Part shown: one piece after another, positions 41,218 to 50,332 of the stretch | Position numbering within the stretch: the first letter of the stretch is position 1 | Layout of the letters: the number at the start of each line of letters is the position of its first letter | Source of the DNA: Lysobacterales bacterium | Lineage (GTDB): Bacteria; Pseudomonadota; Gammaproteobacteria; Xanthomonadales; SZUA-36 | Length of the DNA: 64,000 nt | Assembly: GCA_013001885.1 (NCBI GenBank) | Contig: JABDLD010000092.1 | Location: forward strand, 1-64,000 | Direction: 5' to 3' | Program-made: the position numbers and the translations under genes | Notes under the pieces: generated by a model | Told to the model about the DNA's origin: nothing | What the model saw: only the letters and a program-made list of their open reading frames with translations | Database searches by the model: none

Positions 41218-41709
41218 TTAAAATCTCAAGCCGCCCGTGATGGTCAATGCCGCGGTTCCGGCGATTTGGGCTTCGATTATCACGCGTTTGTAGCGAAAAC
41301 CCAGTGCGGGCAGGATCGCCGGGGCGACACCCAGCCCGTTCAGCGGAATTTTGTCTTCAAAAGGCTCTTTGTAGCCGTGCAGCAGGCCGCCGATGAGTTT
41401 GAAGTAAAAATAGTCCGAGCGGAACAGCGGCCAGGTCTTGCCGATGTAAATCATCTGGGACGGTTGGTCAAAAGAATTTCGGAAAACGGCCAGGCCGACA
41501 AGGTAGTCATTTTCGAAAACCAGTTCCGGGCCGATCAGCTTTTGTTTGTTGGTGTGGTCTGGGTCCGGGTCCCAGTGCTTGGTATACAGGGATGTCTGGA
41601 TGTTCCAGCCCTTGATTTTCCAGCCGTTACCCTTGGCCGGGTCCGTCGCGGCTTCTTCAGCATTGACATCCAGGGTCGACAGCAGGATGCAGGCAGTGAA
41701 GATTTTCAT
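41218..41709 (-). CDS. Putative outer-membrane beta-barrel protein
   Basis: This 163-residue exported protein starts at ATG 41709, where the signal peptide (about 1-18, ending VNA) begins; a longer frame upstream is unlikely. The mature part has alternating aromatic strands (WNIQTSLYTKHWDPDPDHTN, MIYIGKTWPLFRSDYFYFKL) and ends in GGLRF, with the terminal phenylalanine usual for outer-membrane barrels. The size and the NIQTSLYTKHW opening resemble PagP-like eight-stranded barrels. No enzymatic role is shown. Confidence 0.6.
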   Translation of the reverse strand: MKIFTACILLSTLDVNAEEAATDPAKGNGWKIKGWNIQTSLYTKHWDPDPDHTNKQKLIGPELVFENDYLVGLAVFRNSFDQPSQMIYIGKTWPLFRSDYFYFKLIGGLLHGYKEPFEDKIPLNGLGVAPAILPALGFRYKRVIIEAQIAGTAALTITGGLRF

Positions 41710-41832
41710 TAAAGCGGTCAATTTTTGGGGCACGGCAAAATACTCTGGGGGCAAAAGTGTCGGCGTGCATTGGGACAAGCGCCCGTGCAGCAAAGGCGCG
41801 ATTCTATCAAACGATACGGGTTAGGGAAATGT

Positions 41833-42093
41833 TTAAGCGCCGGAACGCAGAGCAGAAAGCGTTCGCTTGATCCATGAAACAGGCGACGCCTGCCCGGTTT
41901 CGAGCGAGGAGACAGCTTCAAAGTCGGGGTCGTTGGCGGCAACGTGGGTCGAAGAGTCAACGGCTTTGCCGATTCGGCCGATGCGATTGCCGGGAGAAAC
42001 GAAGACATGGTACGGAGATGATCCACCGACATTAACCACATTTCTGAGCTTCTCAGCGTGAAAGACGGTTTGTTGCAGATTCTGGGTCATCAT
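41833..42093 (-). CDS. Hypothetical protein, 86 residues
   Basis: This is a small soluble protein with no signal peptide and no recognised domain. Some aromatic and basic positions (VVNVGGSSPYHVFVSP, SWIKRTLSALRSG) give it a plausible coding character, and AGGA lies upstream of two adjacent ATG codons. It stands alone between the barrel-like gene and an AT-rich intergenic region. Function unknown. Confidence 0.45.
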   Translation of the reverse strand: MMTQNLQQTVFHAEKLRNVVNVGGSSPYHVFVSPGNRIGRIGKAVDSSTHVAANDPDFEAVSSLETGQASPVSWIKRTLSALRSGA

Positions 42094-42292
42094 TTTCCTG
42101 GCTCCGTGTAACTTACGATCCTTTTTACGGTTTGTGAATCATGGTTGCATCATAGTTAATGCATTATGTGTGCCAAAAACCGGCATTGATGCATAAAAAG
42201 ACGGTAACCGTATGTATTTAATTCATAAATAAAATAAATCAGTGCGTTTGAATCACTGTATTTTGTGGTTGATCCAGGCTCAACTGACCGGA

Positions 42293-42312
42293 TTTGACAG
42301 CCGGTTGTCAAA
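42293..42312. promoter_or_regulatory. Inverted repeat upstream of mtnA
   Basis: Seven-base arms tttgaca/tgtcaaa surround gccggt, 42 bases before the mtnA start, in an AT-rich leader (42094-42354) that holds no gene. It could be an operator. No riboswitch is recognised. Confidence 0.35.
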
Positions 42313-42354
42313 AATTGTCACCCGTTATTCCAGCTGTGGTAATTTGAAGCGGTT

Positions 42355-43458
42355 ATGAATATAGACGGTAAATCCTATCGCTCGATCTGGCTGAATCCGG
42401 ACGGCTGGTCGGTGGATATCATTGACCAGACGCTGCTGCCGCACCAATTACGGATCCACACATTACAGACAGCAGAGGACGCGGCGGAGGCGATATATTC
42501 CATGCGGGTTCGCGGCGCGCCCCTGATCGGTGCTACTGCCGCCTACGGCATGGCCCTCGCAATGACAGAGGGGGCGGACGACGATTACATCGAACTCACA
42601 CGAAAGTCGCTGCTTGAAACCCGTCCTACCGCGGTCAATCTGCGCTGGGCGCTGGCGCGCGTGAGTGAAGCCCTGCAGGCTGCGCCGGTTGATGCACGCG
42701 CCGGGCTCGCCTATGCGCTTGCGCAACGGATTTGCGATGAAGACGTTCGCATCAACGCTTCTATCGGAACACATGGGCTTGGGTTGATCGAGGGGATCTG
42801 GAAGGAAAAGCGCGGTACGGCTGAAACCCTGAACATCCTCACACACTGCAATGCCGGCTGGCTTGCAACCGTAGACTGGGGCACAGCGCTTGCCCCGATT
42901 TACCGCGCCCATGACGCCGGTATTCCGGTCCATGTCTGGGTGGATGAAACCCGGCCGCGCAACCAGGGGGCGGCGCTGACCGCTTGGGAACTGGCGGCCC
43001 ACGGCGTACCGCATGACCTGATTGTCGACAACGCGGGCGGGCACCTGATGCAGCATGGAATGGTTGACCTGTGCATCACCGGAACGGACCGGACCGCGCG
43101 CAACGGTGATGTCTGCAACAAGATTGGCACCTACCTAAAAGCGCTGGCCGCGTTCGACAACGAAATCCCGTTTTACGTTGCGTTGCCGGGGCCGACGATT
43201 GACTGGAGCACGGCCGATGGAGTGGCGGAAATACCGATTGAAGAACGCGATTCGCGAGAAGTGACTGAAGTCAGCGGGCGCCTGTCGGACGGTGAAATGG
43301 GTACGGTCCGCATTACCCCGGACGGCGTGACGGCGCGGAACTTCGCATTTGACGTGACGCCTGCGAAACTGGTGACGGGGCTGATCACCGAACGCGGTAT
43401 CTGTCCAGCAAGCGAAGCGGGGCTGGCCTCCCTGTATCCGGCCAGGGAGTTTTCCTAA
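42355..43458 (+). CDS. mtnA: 5-methylthioribose-1-phosphate isomerase
   Basis: This 367-residue member of the MtnA/eIF2B-like family converts 5-methylthioribose-1-phosphate to the ribulose form. It has SMRVRGAPLIGATAAYGMAL, the active-site cysteine region LTHCNAGWLATVDWGTALAP and the aspartate in ITGTDRTARNGDVCNKIGTY, all intact. It begins the pair with a class II aldolase, whose start overlaps its stop. That partner, rather than MtnB/MtnC enzymes, suggests the DHAP shunt, which salvages methylthioadenosine and 5-deoxyadenosine to dihydroxyacetone phosphate plus an aldehyde. Confidence 0.94.
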   Translation: MNIDGKSYRSIWLNPDGWSVDIIDQTLLPHQLRIHTLQTAEDAAEAIYSMRVRGAPLIGATAAYGMALAMTEGADDDYIELTRKSLLETRPTAVNLRWALARVSEALQAAPVDARAGLAYALAQRICDEDVRINASIGTHGLGLIEGIWKEKRGTAETLNILTHCNAGWLATVDWGTALAPIYRAHDAGIPVHVWVDETRPRNQGAALTAWELAAHGVPHDLIVDNAGGHLMQHGMVDLCITGTDRTARNGDVCNKIGTYLKALAAFDNEIPFYVALPGPTIDWSTADGVAEIPIEERDSREVTEVSGRLSDGEMGTVRITPDGVTARNFAFDVTPAKLVTGLITERGICPASEAGLASLYPAREFS

Positions 43459-44096
43459 TGAGTGAATCGCAACGGCTTCGGCTGATCGAAACAGCCAGGG
43501 AGATGAACCGCTCCGGCATCAACCGGGGCACCTCGGGCAACCTGAGCGTCCGGTTTGAGGACGGCATGCTGATCACGCCATCCGGCATGGCATATGAGAG
43601 CCTGGAGCCGGATGACATCGTGATTGTCGACACAGATTCGGTGCAGTACGGCAGGCGTGAAGCCTCAAGCGAGTGGCGTATTCATTACGACATCTATGCG
43701 GCCCGCCCGGATGCAAGCGCGATCTTGCACGCGCATCCGGAGGCCTGCACGGCGCTGGCGTGCATGCACAAACCCATTCCCGCGTTCCATTACATGGTGG
43801 CCGTCGCCGGCGGGAACACCATCGCCTGCGCTCCTTATGCGACCTTCGGCTCACAGAAGTTGTCTGATTTGGTGCTGGCAGCCGTCGAAGGCATGCAAGC
43901 TTGCCTGATGGCGAATCATGGCCTGGTTTGCCTGGCGAAGCAGCTGGACAAAGTTCTCGCGCTTGCGGTCGAAGTCGAGCAGCTCGCCCGAACGTACCTG
44001 CACTGCCTTGCGGTTGGCGAGCCGGAAATCCTCAATGATGCTGAAATGGAACGCGTGCTTGAAAAATTCAGGACGTATGGCACACAGGATCGTTGA
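43458..44096 (+). CDS. Class II aldolase (FucA-like), DHAP-shunt candidate
   Basis: This 212-residue class II aldolase/adducin-family enzyme has NRGTSGNLSVRFEDGMLITPSGM, the metal-binding histidines in ILHAHPEAC and the later MANHGLVC, and an SSEWRIH catalytic-type glutamate. The GTSGNLS and TPSGM parts match fuculose-phosphate aldolases more than MtnB dehydratases. Together with mtnA it should cleave methylthioribulose- or 5-deoxyribulose-1-phosphate to dihydroxyacetone phosphate and an aldehyde. Its start shares one base with the mtnA stop. The end overlaps convergent alr by 29 bases. Confidence 0.82.
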   Translation: MSESQRLRLIETAREMNRSGINRGTSGNLSVRFEDGMLITPSGMAYESLEPDDIVIVDTDSVQYGRREASSEWRIHYDIYAARPDASAILHAHPEACTALACMHKPIPAFHYMVAVAGGNTIACAPYATFGSQKLSDLVLAAVEGMQACLMANHGLVCLAKQLDKVLALAVEVEQLARTYLHCLAVGEPEILNDAEMERVLEKFRTYGTQDR

Positions 44097-45168
44097 TGTA
44101 TTTGCGCCTGGCCCGCTGACTCAGACGGGTCAGAATTTCGTAATTGATCGTGCCCGCCAGCTCAGCCACTTCCTCCAGGCTGATGTTGGGACCGATCAGG
44201 TCAACCATGTGGCCCGGCTGTAAAAACTCATCGGGTACTTCGGTAACGTCCAGCGTGATCATGTCCATGGATACGCGCCCGACCACTGGAACGCGATGGC
44301 CGCCAATGGAAGCGACCCCGCGATTACCGAGCGACCACGGATAACCGTCTGCGTAGCCGATGCCAACGGTTGCTATACGCATGTTCTGTTTTGCGGAGAA
44401 TGTCGCCCCATAACCGACCGTGGCGCCTGCGTCGACTTCCCGGACCTGCAGGATGCGGCTCTGCACGGTGAGGACCGGCTTCAGATCCGGCATTTCTTTA
44501 CGGTAAGGATTTCCGCCGAAAAGTGCGATGCCAAGCCGCGCCATGTCGCCGGCATATTCCCGGCCCAGCAGGCCGCCCGCAGAGTTTCCAACACTGGTCG
44601 GCGCGGGCGGTAAAAGCTGGCGCAGCCGGTTGAACCGCTCCAGCTGATCACGGGTCTTGTCCGCCCCGGGTTCGTCTGCGCAGGCAAAGTGCGTCATCAC
44701 GTAGCGGATTTCCAGCCAGTCGAGGTCGTCGTCCTGCTCGAGCAGCCGCTTCAATTCACGCTCGCCAAATCCCAGGCGCGTCATGCCCGTGTCAATATGA
44801 ATAACGGCGGGCAGGGGGCGCCCCGCGGTGCGGGCCTGTGCTGCCCACAACGAGCTGTGGGCCGGCGTGATGAGGACCGGTATCAGTGCATTTTCAACAA
44901 CAGCAGACAGGCTTTGGTCCGTGACGCCCTCCAGGATATAGATCTCGGCTTCGGGCAGCAGGGCCCGCAGCGTTATGCCTTCCCGGTGGGTCGCGGTGAA
45001 AAATTGCCTGCATCCTGCGTGCCAGAGCAACGGTGCGATTTTTTGCACGCTGAGGCCATAAGCGTCAGCTTTAACCACGGCAGCGACCGATGCCGGCCGC
45101 AATTTTTTGCTGCAGAACCGGAAATTGGCCTCGAGTGCACCAAGGTCGATGGTAAGGAGCGTGCTCAT
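44068..45168 (-). CDS. alr: Alanine racemase
   Basis: This 366-residue PLP enzyme makes D-alanine for peptidoglycan. The PLP lysine is K33 in VVKADAYGLS, and the catalytic tyrosine is Y253 in VGYGATF. HIDTGMTRLGF, VGNSAGGL and GRVSMDMITLDVT are standard. The gene overlaps the convergent aldolase gene by 29 bases at its 3' end and follows the aldehyde dehydrogenase stop on the opposite side by 18 bases, so it may be cotranscribed with that gene. Confidence 0.95.
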   Translation of the reverse strand: MSTLLTIDLGALEANFRFCSKKLRPASVAAVVKADAYGLSVQKIAPLLWHAGCRQFFTATHREGITLRALLPEAEIYILEGVTDQSLSAVVENALIPVLITPAHSSLWAAQARTAGRPLPAVIHIDTGMTRLGFGERELKRLLEQDDDLDWLEIRYVMTHFACADEPGADKTRDQLERFNRLRQLLPPAPTSVGNSAGGLLGREYAGDMARLGIALFGGNPYRKEMPDLKPVLTVQSRILQVREVDAGATVGYGATFSAKQNMRIATVGIGYADGYPWSLGNRGVASIGGHRVPVVGRVSMDMITLDVTEVPDEFLQPGHMVDLIGPNISLEEVAELAGTINYEILTRLSQRARRKYINDPVCHTS

Positions 45169-45186
45169 GGCTGCCGGAATCCCCGG

Positions 45187-46608
45187 TCAGGCGCCCATCA
45201 CGGCTTTGATCTCGAGAAAATCCTCGAGGCCGTGAATGCCCCATTCCCGGCCATTTCCGGACTGTTTGTATCCGCCAAAAGGCGCGAGCACATCCGTGGG
45301 CGCGCCATTCAGGTGAACCATGCCCGTGCGCAAGCGTCGCGCAACGGCCATCGCTTCTTCCGTGCTGCCGCCCCAGACATAGCCGGACAGTCCGTAAACA
45401 GAATCATTGGCAATTCGCACTGCCTGATCGATATCTGAGTAAGAGAGCATGCACAGAACCGGCCCGAAAATTTCTTCGCGGGCGATCGTCATGTCATTGT
45501 TGACATCCCTGAACAGGGTGGGCTTTACATAGTAGCCGGTCTCCAGACCCTTCGGCTTGCCGGGTCCCCCAGCAGCGATTTTAGCGCCTTCGGCCATGCC
45601 GGCTTCAATCAGGCCCTGGATTTTTTGATATTGCGCCTCGCTGATCACCGGTCCGATATGGGTTTCCGGATCGCTTGGATCACCGGGCCGGGTGCTTTCC
45701 GCGACCCTCGCCGCAATCGCGACAGCCTCCTCGTAAGAACTCTCCGGCACCAACATTCTGCTGGGCGCGTTGCAGGACTGCCCGGAATTGTGAAACATGT
45801 TGTGCACACCGCTGGTTACGGCCTCTTCGAGGGGGGCGTTCGGCAGAATGATGTTCGCGGATTTTCCACCCAGTTCCTGGGCGACCCTTTTTACTGTGCT
45901 GGCTGCTGCTTTTGCAACCAGCACGCCTGCCCGGGTGGAGCCGGTAAAAGACATCATATCTATATCGGGATGATCCGACAGTGCCGCTCCTGCGCCGGGG
46001 CCGTCGCCGTGAACGAGATTGAACACGCCTGCCGGCACACCGGCGTCATGCAGGACCTCGGCGAACAGGGAGGCATTCACCGGTGCAATCTCGCTGGGCT
46101 TCAGGATGACGGTGCAACCTGCCGCCAGCGCAGGGGCAACTTTGCATGCGATCTGGTTGATCGGCCAGTTCCAGGGAGTGATCAGCCCGCAGACTCCAAC
46201 GGGTTCACGAACAACCACAGAGTTGCCGATGCTTTGCTCGAGTTCCAACTGCTGCAGGGCGGTGATCGCGGCGCGCAGATGTCCCAGGCCCGAGCCGGCC
46301 TGTGCACGCAGCGCGAATTCGGCCGGAGCGCCCATTTCGGCGGTTATGGCGGCTGCGATATCATTCCAGCGCGCCTTGTAGGCATCCACGATGCGACCCA
46401 GTAATTCGATACGCTGTTCCACGGACCAGGCGGAGAAAGACTCGAATGCGTTTTTTGCGGCAGCCACGGCCAGGCCCACGTCCTCTGCGGTGCCAAAAGC
46501 CACTTTGCCGACGGATCGCTCGGTCGCCGGATTGATAATGTCATGAAGCGATCCGGCGGTGGATGTAACCCACTCGCCATTGATGTAATTCCGGGTGCAA
46601 TCGTACAT
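45187..46608 (-). CDS. Aldehyde dehydrogenase
   Basis: This 473-residue NAD(P)-dependent aldehyde dehydrogenase has the catalytic cysteine C279 in NSGQSCNAPSR, general base E245 in QELGGKSAN, PWNWPINQ, and SFTGSTRAG for cofactor binding. The C-x-A (CNAPSR) pattern and the GYKQSGNGREWG ending fit the broad aldehyde/betaine-aldehyde group. Its substrate cannot be read. Its start is 76 bases from the divergent acyl-CoA ligase gene, and it precedes alr. It might oxidise the aldehyde released by the nearby aldolase, but this is a guess from location. Confidence 0.93.
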   Translation of the reverse strand: MYDCTRNYINGEWVTSTAGSLHDIINPATERSVGKVAFGTAEDVGLAVAAAKNAFESFSAWSVEQRIELLGRIVDAYKARWNDIAAAITAEMGAPAEFALRAQAGSGLGHLRAAITALQQLELEQSIGNSVVVREPVGVCGLITPWNWPINQIACKVAPALAAGCTVILKPSEIAPVNASLFAEVLHDAGVPAGVFNLVHGDGPGAGAALSDHPDIDMMSFTGSTRAGVLVAKAAASTVKRVAQELGGKSANIILPNAPLEEAVTSGVHNMFHNSGQSCNAPSRMLVPESSYEEAVAIAARVAESTRPGDPSDPETHIGPVISEAQYQKIQGLIEAGMAEGAKIAAGGPGKPKGLETGYYVKPTLFRDVNNDMTIAREEIFGPVLCMLSYSDIDQAVRIANDSVYGLSGYVWGGSTEEAMAVARRLRTGMVHLNGAPTDVLAPFGGYKQSGNGREWGIHGLEDFLEIKAVMGA

Positions 46609-46684
46609 TGAAAAAGACCTGTCTGGTTTATGGCGGGATGTTCAGTACATAATAAGGCAAATAGATGCAACAGAGGACCCTCAA

Positions 46685-48307
46685 ATGTTCGGATTAATGC
46701 AGGATTACCCACTTCTCGTTCACACCATTCTGGATCACGGTGCGCTGAATCACGGAGAACGCGAAATGGTGACCCGCGGTGTCGAGGGCCCCATTCGAAG
46801 GACTACCCTGGCTGATGTCCGGTCCAGGGCGCTCAGGGTGGCCAAGGCGCTGGAACGGGACGGCGTGAAGCTGGGTGACCGAATCGCCACGATGGCATGG
46901 AATTCCGAGCGCCATGTCGAAGCCTGGTTCGGCATCATGGGCAACGGGGCGATTTGCCATACCCTGAATCCGCGCCTGTTCGCTGAACAGCTGGACTACA
47001 TCGTCAACCACGCGGAAGACGACATCATGTTCGTCGACCTTACCTTTGTCCCCCTCATCGAAGCACTGAAAGATAAATTCGGCACGGTTCGAAAATACAT
47101 CGTATTGACCGACGCCGAGCATATGCCCGAAACAAGCCTGCCTGATGCGGTGTCCTACGAGGACTGGATCGGAGCAGTGGATGATGATTTCCAGTGGAAG
47201 CATTTTGACGAAAACACGGCGGCGGCGCTGTGCTACACCTCCGGTACGACCGGTAATCCAAAAGGCGTGCTGTATTCGCACCGTTCCAACGTGTTGCACG
47301 GCATGATGGTGAACCAACCCGATGTATTCGGGCTGCGATCTGAGGATACGGTCATGGCGATCGTTCCGATGTTTCATGCCAATGCCTGGGCCCTGACTTT
47401 CGCGGTTCCGGCAGCCGGAGCGAAATTGATCATGCCGGGGCCGGCAATGGATGGCGCGAGCATTTATGAATTGCTGGATACCGAGAAAGTAACAGCAACC
47501 GCAGCCGTGCCCACCGTCTGGCTGGGGCTTCTTCAGTATCTTGAACAAACGGGCAAGAAACTGCCTTACCTGGATCGCGTTGTGGTCGGCGGCGCAGCCT
47601 GCCCGCCGATGATGATCCGTAAATTTGAAATTGATTACGAGGTGGAACTCATCCACGGCTGGGGCATGACCGAGATGTCACCGGTCGGGACCACCGGCAA
47701 GATGAAGCACGCTACCTCCGGCCAGGACCGTGAGGCACAGTTGAAGCTGAAAGAAAAACAGGGGCGGACCCCGTACCTGGTGCAAATGAAAACGGTTGAC
47801 GACGACGGCAAAGAACTGCCGCGGGACGGGACTTCGTCAGGGCACCTTCTGGTCAAGGGTCCCTGTGTTTCGAGGGGTTATTTCAAACTGGAAGGCTCAG
47901 CGCTGACCGCGGACGGCTGGTTTGACACCGGGGATATTGCAACCATTGACCCGCTGGGGTTCATGCAGATCACCGACCGTGACAAGGACGTGATCAAGTC
48001 GGGCGGTGAGTGGATTTCCTCCATCGAAGTGGAAAACGTCGCGGTCGGCTGCCCGGGCGTCACCGAAGCGGCCGTGATCGGGCTGGCCCACCCCAAGTGG
48101 AGCGAACGCCCGTTGCTGATCATCGTGAAGGATCAGGGCGCGGAGCTGGATGAGGCTGCCGTGCTGGGTTATCTCGAGGGTAAAATCGCCCGCTGGTGGA
48201 TGCCGGACGACGTGGTGTTCGTGGACGAAATTCCGCATACGGCAACCGGTAAAATCCAGAAAATGGAGTTGCGGGAACGTTTCCGTGATTTCAAATTCTC
48301 ATCCTAG
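46685..48307 (+). CDS. Fatty-acyl-CoA ligase
   Basis: This 540-residue AMP-forming acyl-CoA synthetase has [19 protein letters not shown] (P-loop), the [11 protein letters not shown] motif, the hinge-region [26 protein letters not shown] and the C-terminal lysine in [10 protein letters not shown]. It activates medium- or long-chain fatty acids. The start is ATG 46685 ([15 protein letters not shown]), as in family members; the longer upstream frame is unsupported. It is divergent from the aldehyde dehydrogenase gene. The formate dehydrogenase operon starts 7 bases after its stop but need not share function. Confidence 0.92.
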   Translation: MFGLMQDYPLLVHTILDHGALNHGEREMVTRGVEGPIRRTTLADVRSRALRVAKALERDGVKLGDRIATMAWNSERHVEAWFGIMGNGAICHTLNPRLFAEQLDYIVNHAEDDIMFVDLTFVPLIEALKDKFGTVRKYIVLTDAEHMPETSLPDAVSYEDWIGAVDDDFQWKHFDENTAAALCYTSGTTGNPKGVLYSHRSNVLHGMMVNQPDVFGLRSEDTVMAIVPMFHANAWALTFAVPAAGAKLIMPGPAMDGASIYELLDTEKVTATAAVPTVWLGLLQYLEQTGKKLPYLDRVVVGGAACPPMMIRKFEIDYEVELIHGWGMTEMSPVGTTGKMKHATSGQDREAQLKLKEKQGRTPYLVQMKTVDDDGKELPRDGTSSGHLLVKGPCVSRGYFKLEGSALTADGWFDTGDIATIDPLGFMQITDRDKDVIKSGGEWISSIEVENVAVGCPGVTEAAVIGLAHPKWSERPLLIIVKDQGAELDEAAVLGYLEGKIARWWMPDDVVFVDEIPHTATGKIQKMELRERFRDFKFSS

Positions 48308-48314
48308 CTGATCC

Positions 48315-48794
48315 GTGAACTCGTCTGCTGTCACCCTGCAGGAGGTTGTAGAAAATGCTGTCGCCCGGCATCAACATTCGCTTGGCCCGCTGCTGCCCGT
48401 GCTGCACGCGATCCAGGAAACCTTCGGGTTCATCCCGCGCGACGCGGTTCCCCTGGTGGCCGGCGCCCTGAATCTTTCCAGGGCCGAAATTCACGGCGTA
48501 ATCGGTTTCTACCACGATTACAGAACCGAACCGGCAGGTGAACACACACTTCACTTGTGCCGGGCCGAGGCATGCCAGGCAACGGGCGCGGCCGAATTGG
48601 AGCTGCATGCGCGAGAACGGCTTGGAATCGATTTCGGCGAGACCACGCCGGACGGGCGTTTCACGCTGGAGCCCGTTTACTGCCTGGGCAATTGCGCCTG
48701 TGCGCCCGCCATTCGGATCAATGACGACACCTTTGCCCGGGTTTCTATTGAAAAATTCGATCGACTCATCGCCGAGCTGGAGTCGGTGGAATGA
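48315..48794 (+). CDS. fdsG: NAD-dependent formate dehydrogenase gamma subunit
   Basis: This 159-residue NuoE-like subunit carries a [2Fe-2S] cluster. Ligands are CRAEAC and CLGNCAC in the C-terminal half, after the helical LLPVLHAIQETFGFIP. The start is GTG 48315. It stands first in the soluble FdsGBA cluster, overlapping fdsB by 4 bases. The cluster helps pass electrons from formate to NAD via FMN. Confidence 0.93.
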   Translation: MNSSAVTLQEVVENAVARHQHSLGPLLPVLHAIQETFGFIPRDAVPLVAGALNLSRAEIHGVIGFYHDYRTEPAGEHTLHLCRAEACQATGAAELELHARERLGIDFGETTPDGRFTLEPVYCLGNCACAPAIRINDDTFARVSIEKFDRLIAELESVE

Positions 48795-50326
48795 CGGCCC
48801 TTAAAGTTTATGTACCGGGGGACACCACGGCCCGTGCTGTGGGAGCCGACGCCGTGGCGGAGTCTATCACGGCCGGCGCAGCCGGCAGAGGCTTCGAGAT
48901 CGAACTGATCAGAAACGGTTCACGCGGCGCGTTCTGGCTGGAGCCAATGGTCGAAATTGAAACGGCGAACGGCCGGTTCGCTTTTGGCCCCGTCACTCCT
49001 GAAGACGTGCCCGGACTGTTCGAATCAGGATTTCCAGGCGAAGCTGACCACGTGCTCGCTATGGGTCCGGTGAATGGAATCGACTGGCTGGCCAGCCAGC
49101 AGCGTCTGACTTTTGCCCGCGCGGGCTGGATTGATCCGTTGTCGCTGGACGATTATCGCGCAACCGGTGGGCTCAAAGGGCTCGAACAGGCCCTGCGAAT
49201 GTCGCCACAGGAAATCGTTGATGAAGTGAAAGAGTCGGGTCTGCGGGGCAGGGGCGGCGCGGCCTTTCCGACCGGTATCAAGTGGCAGACGGTGCTGGAC
49301 CAGCCTGCAGGCCAGAAATACATCGTTTGTAATGCGGATGAAGGCGATTCGGGTACGTTTGCTGACCGCTTGCTGATCGAATCCGATCCGTACCAGTTGA
49401 TCGAGGGAATGGTCATCGCAGGACTGGCCGTCGGCGCCGATCAGGGTTTTATTTACCTGCGCTCCGAGTATCCGCGCTGCAGAAAGATGTTGGAAGAGGT
49501 GATTGTGCTTGCGGAGCAGGATGGCTTGCTGGGTGACGCCATCCTTGGCAGTGACCGGGTGTTCAGGCTGGAATTGCGGATCGGGGCCGGCGCGTATATT
49601 TGCGGTGAAGAGACATCCTTGCTCGACAGCCTCGAGGGTAAGCGGGGCCTGGTCCGATTCAAGCCTCCGTTACCGGCTATCGAAGGTCTGATGGGCCGGC
49701 CCACGGTCGTCAACAACGTTCTTTCTTTGGGCGCTGTCAGCACCATTCTGGCTGAGGGCGCCTCACATTACCGGGATTTCGGCACGGGCCGTTCGCGCGG
49801 CACCCTGACGGTGCAGCTTGCCGGTAATATCAGGCGCGGTGGTCTGGTTGAAATCCCATTCGGTGCGACGCTGCGCGACCTGGTGGAGGGCTATGGCGGC
49901 GGGACCGCCAGCGGCCGGCCGGTGCGGGCGATCCAGGTCGGCGGCCCGCTGGGCGCCTACATACCGGCGACTCACTGGGACGTCGTGCTGGACTATGAAG
50001 CTCTGGGCGCGATCGGCGGGATGCTGGGCCACGGCGGCATCGTCGTATTCGATGACACGGTCGACATGGCTCAACAGGCACGCTTTGCAATGGAGTTCTG
50101 TGCGACGGAATCCTGCGGCAAGTGCACGCCCTGCCGGGTCGGCTCCGTCCGCGGTGTCGAGCTGATCGACCGCATCGTTGCAGGGCAGGAGCGGGCGTTG
50201 AATCTGCAGGTGCTGGAAGATCTGTGCGACACCATGGACAAGGGCTCGCTTTGCGCCATGGGAGGATTGACGCCGATGCCCGTGCGCAGCGCGCTCAGGC
50301 ATTTCCGCAAAGATTTTGGAGAATGA
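48791..50326 (+). CDS. fdsB: NAD-dependent formate dehydrogenase beta subunit
   Basis: This 511-residue NuoF-like subunit has an N-terminal thioredoxin-like extension and an FMN/NADH module: GLRGRGGAAFPTGIKW, NADEGDSGTFADR and GAGAYICGEETSLLDSLEG. A [4Fe-4S] site follows in ESCGKCTPCRVG with a later cysteine. The extension fused to NuoF is usual in FdsB and HoxF relatives. It reduces NAD at the FMN site. It overlaps fdsG by 4 bases and precedes fdsA by 6. Confidence 0.94.
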   Translation: MTALKVYVPGDTTARAVGADAVAESITAGAAGRGFEIELIRNGSRGAFWLEPMVEIETANGRFAFGPVTPEDVPGLFESGFPGEADHVLAMGPVNGIDWLASQQRLTFARAGWIDPLSLDDYRATGGLKGLEQALRMSPQEIVDEVKESGLRGRGGAAFPTGIKWQTVLDQPAGQKYIVCNADEGDSGTFADRLLIESDPYQLIEGMVIAGLAVGADQGFIYLRSEYPRCRKMLEEVIVLAEQDGLLGDAILGSDRVFRLELRIGAGAYICGEETSLLDSLEGKRGLVRFKPPLPAIEGLMGRPTVVNNVLSLGAVSTILAEGASHYRDFGTGRSRGTLTVQLAGNIRRGGLVEIPFGATLRDLVEGYGGGTASGRPVRAIQVGGPLGAYIPATHWDVVLDYEALGAIGGMLGHGGIVVFDDTVDMAQQARFAMEFCATESCGKCTPCRVGSVRGVELIDRIVAGQERALNLQVLEDLCDTMDKGSLCAMGGLTPMPVRSALRHFRKDFGE

Positions 50327-50332
50327 CCGTAT

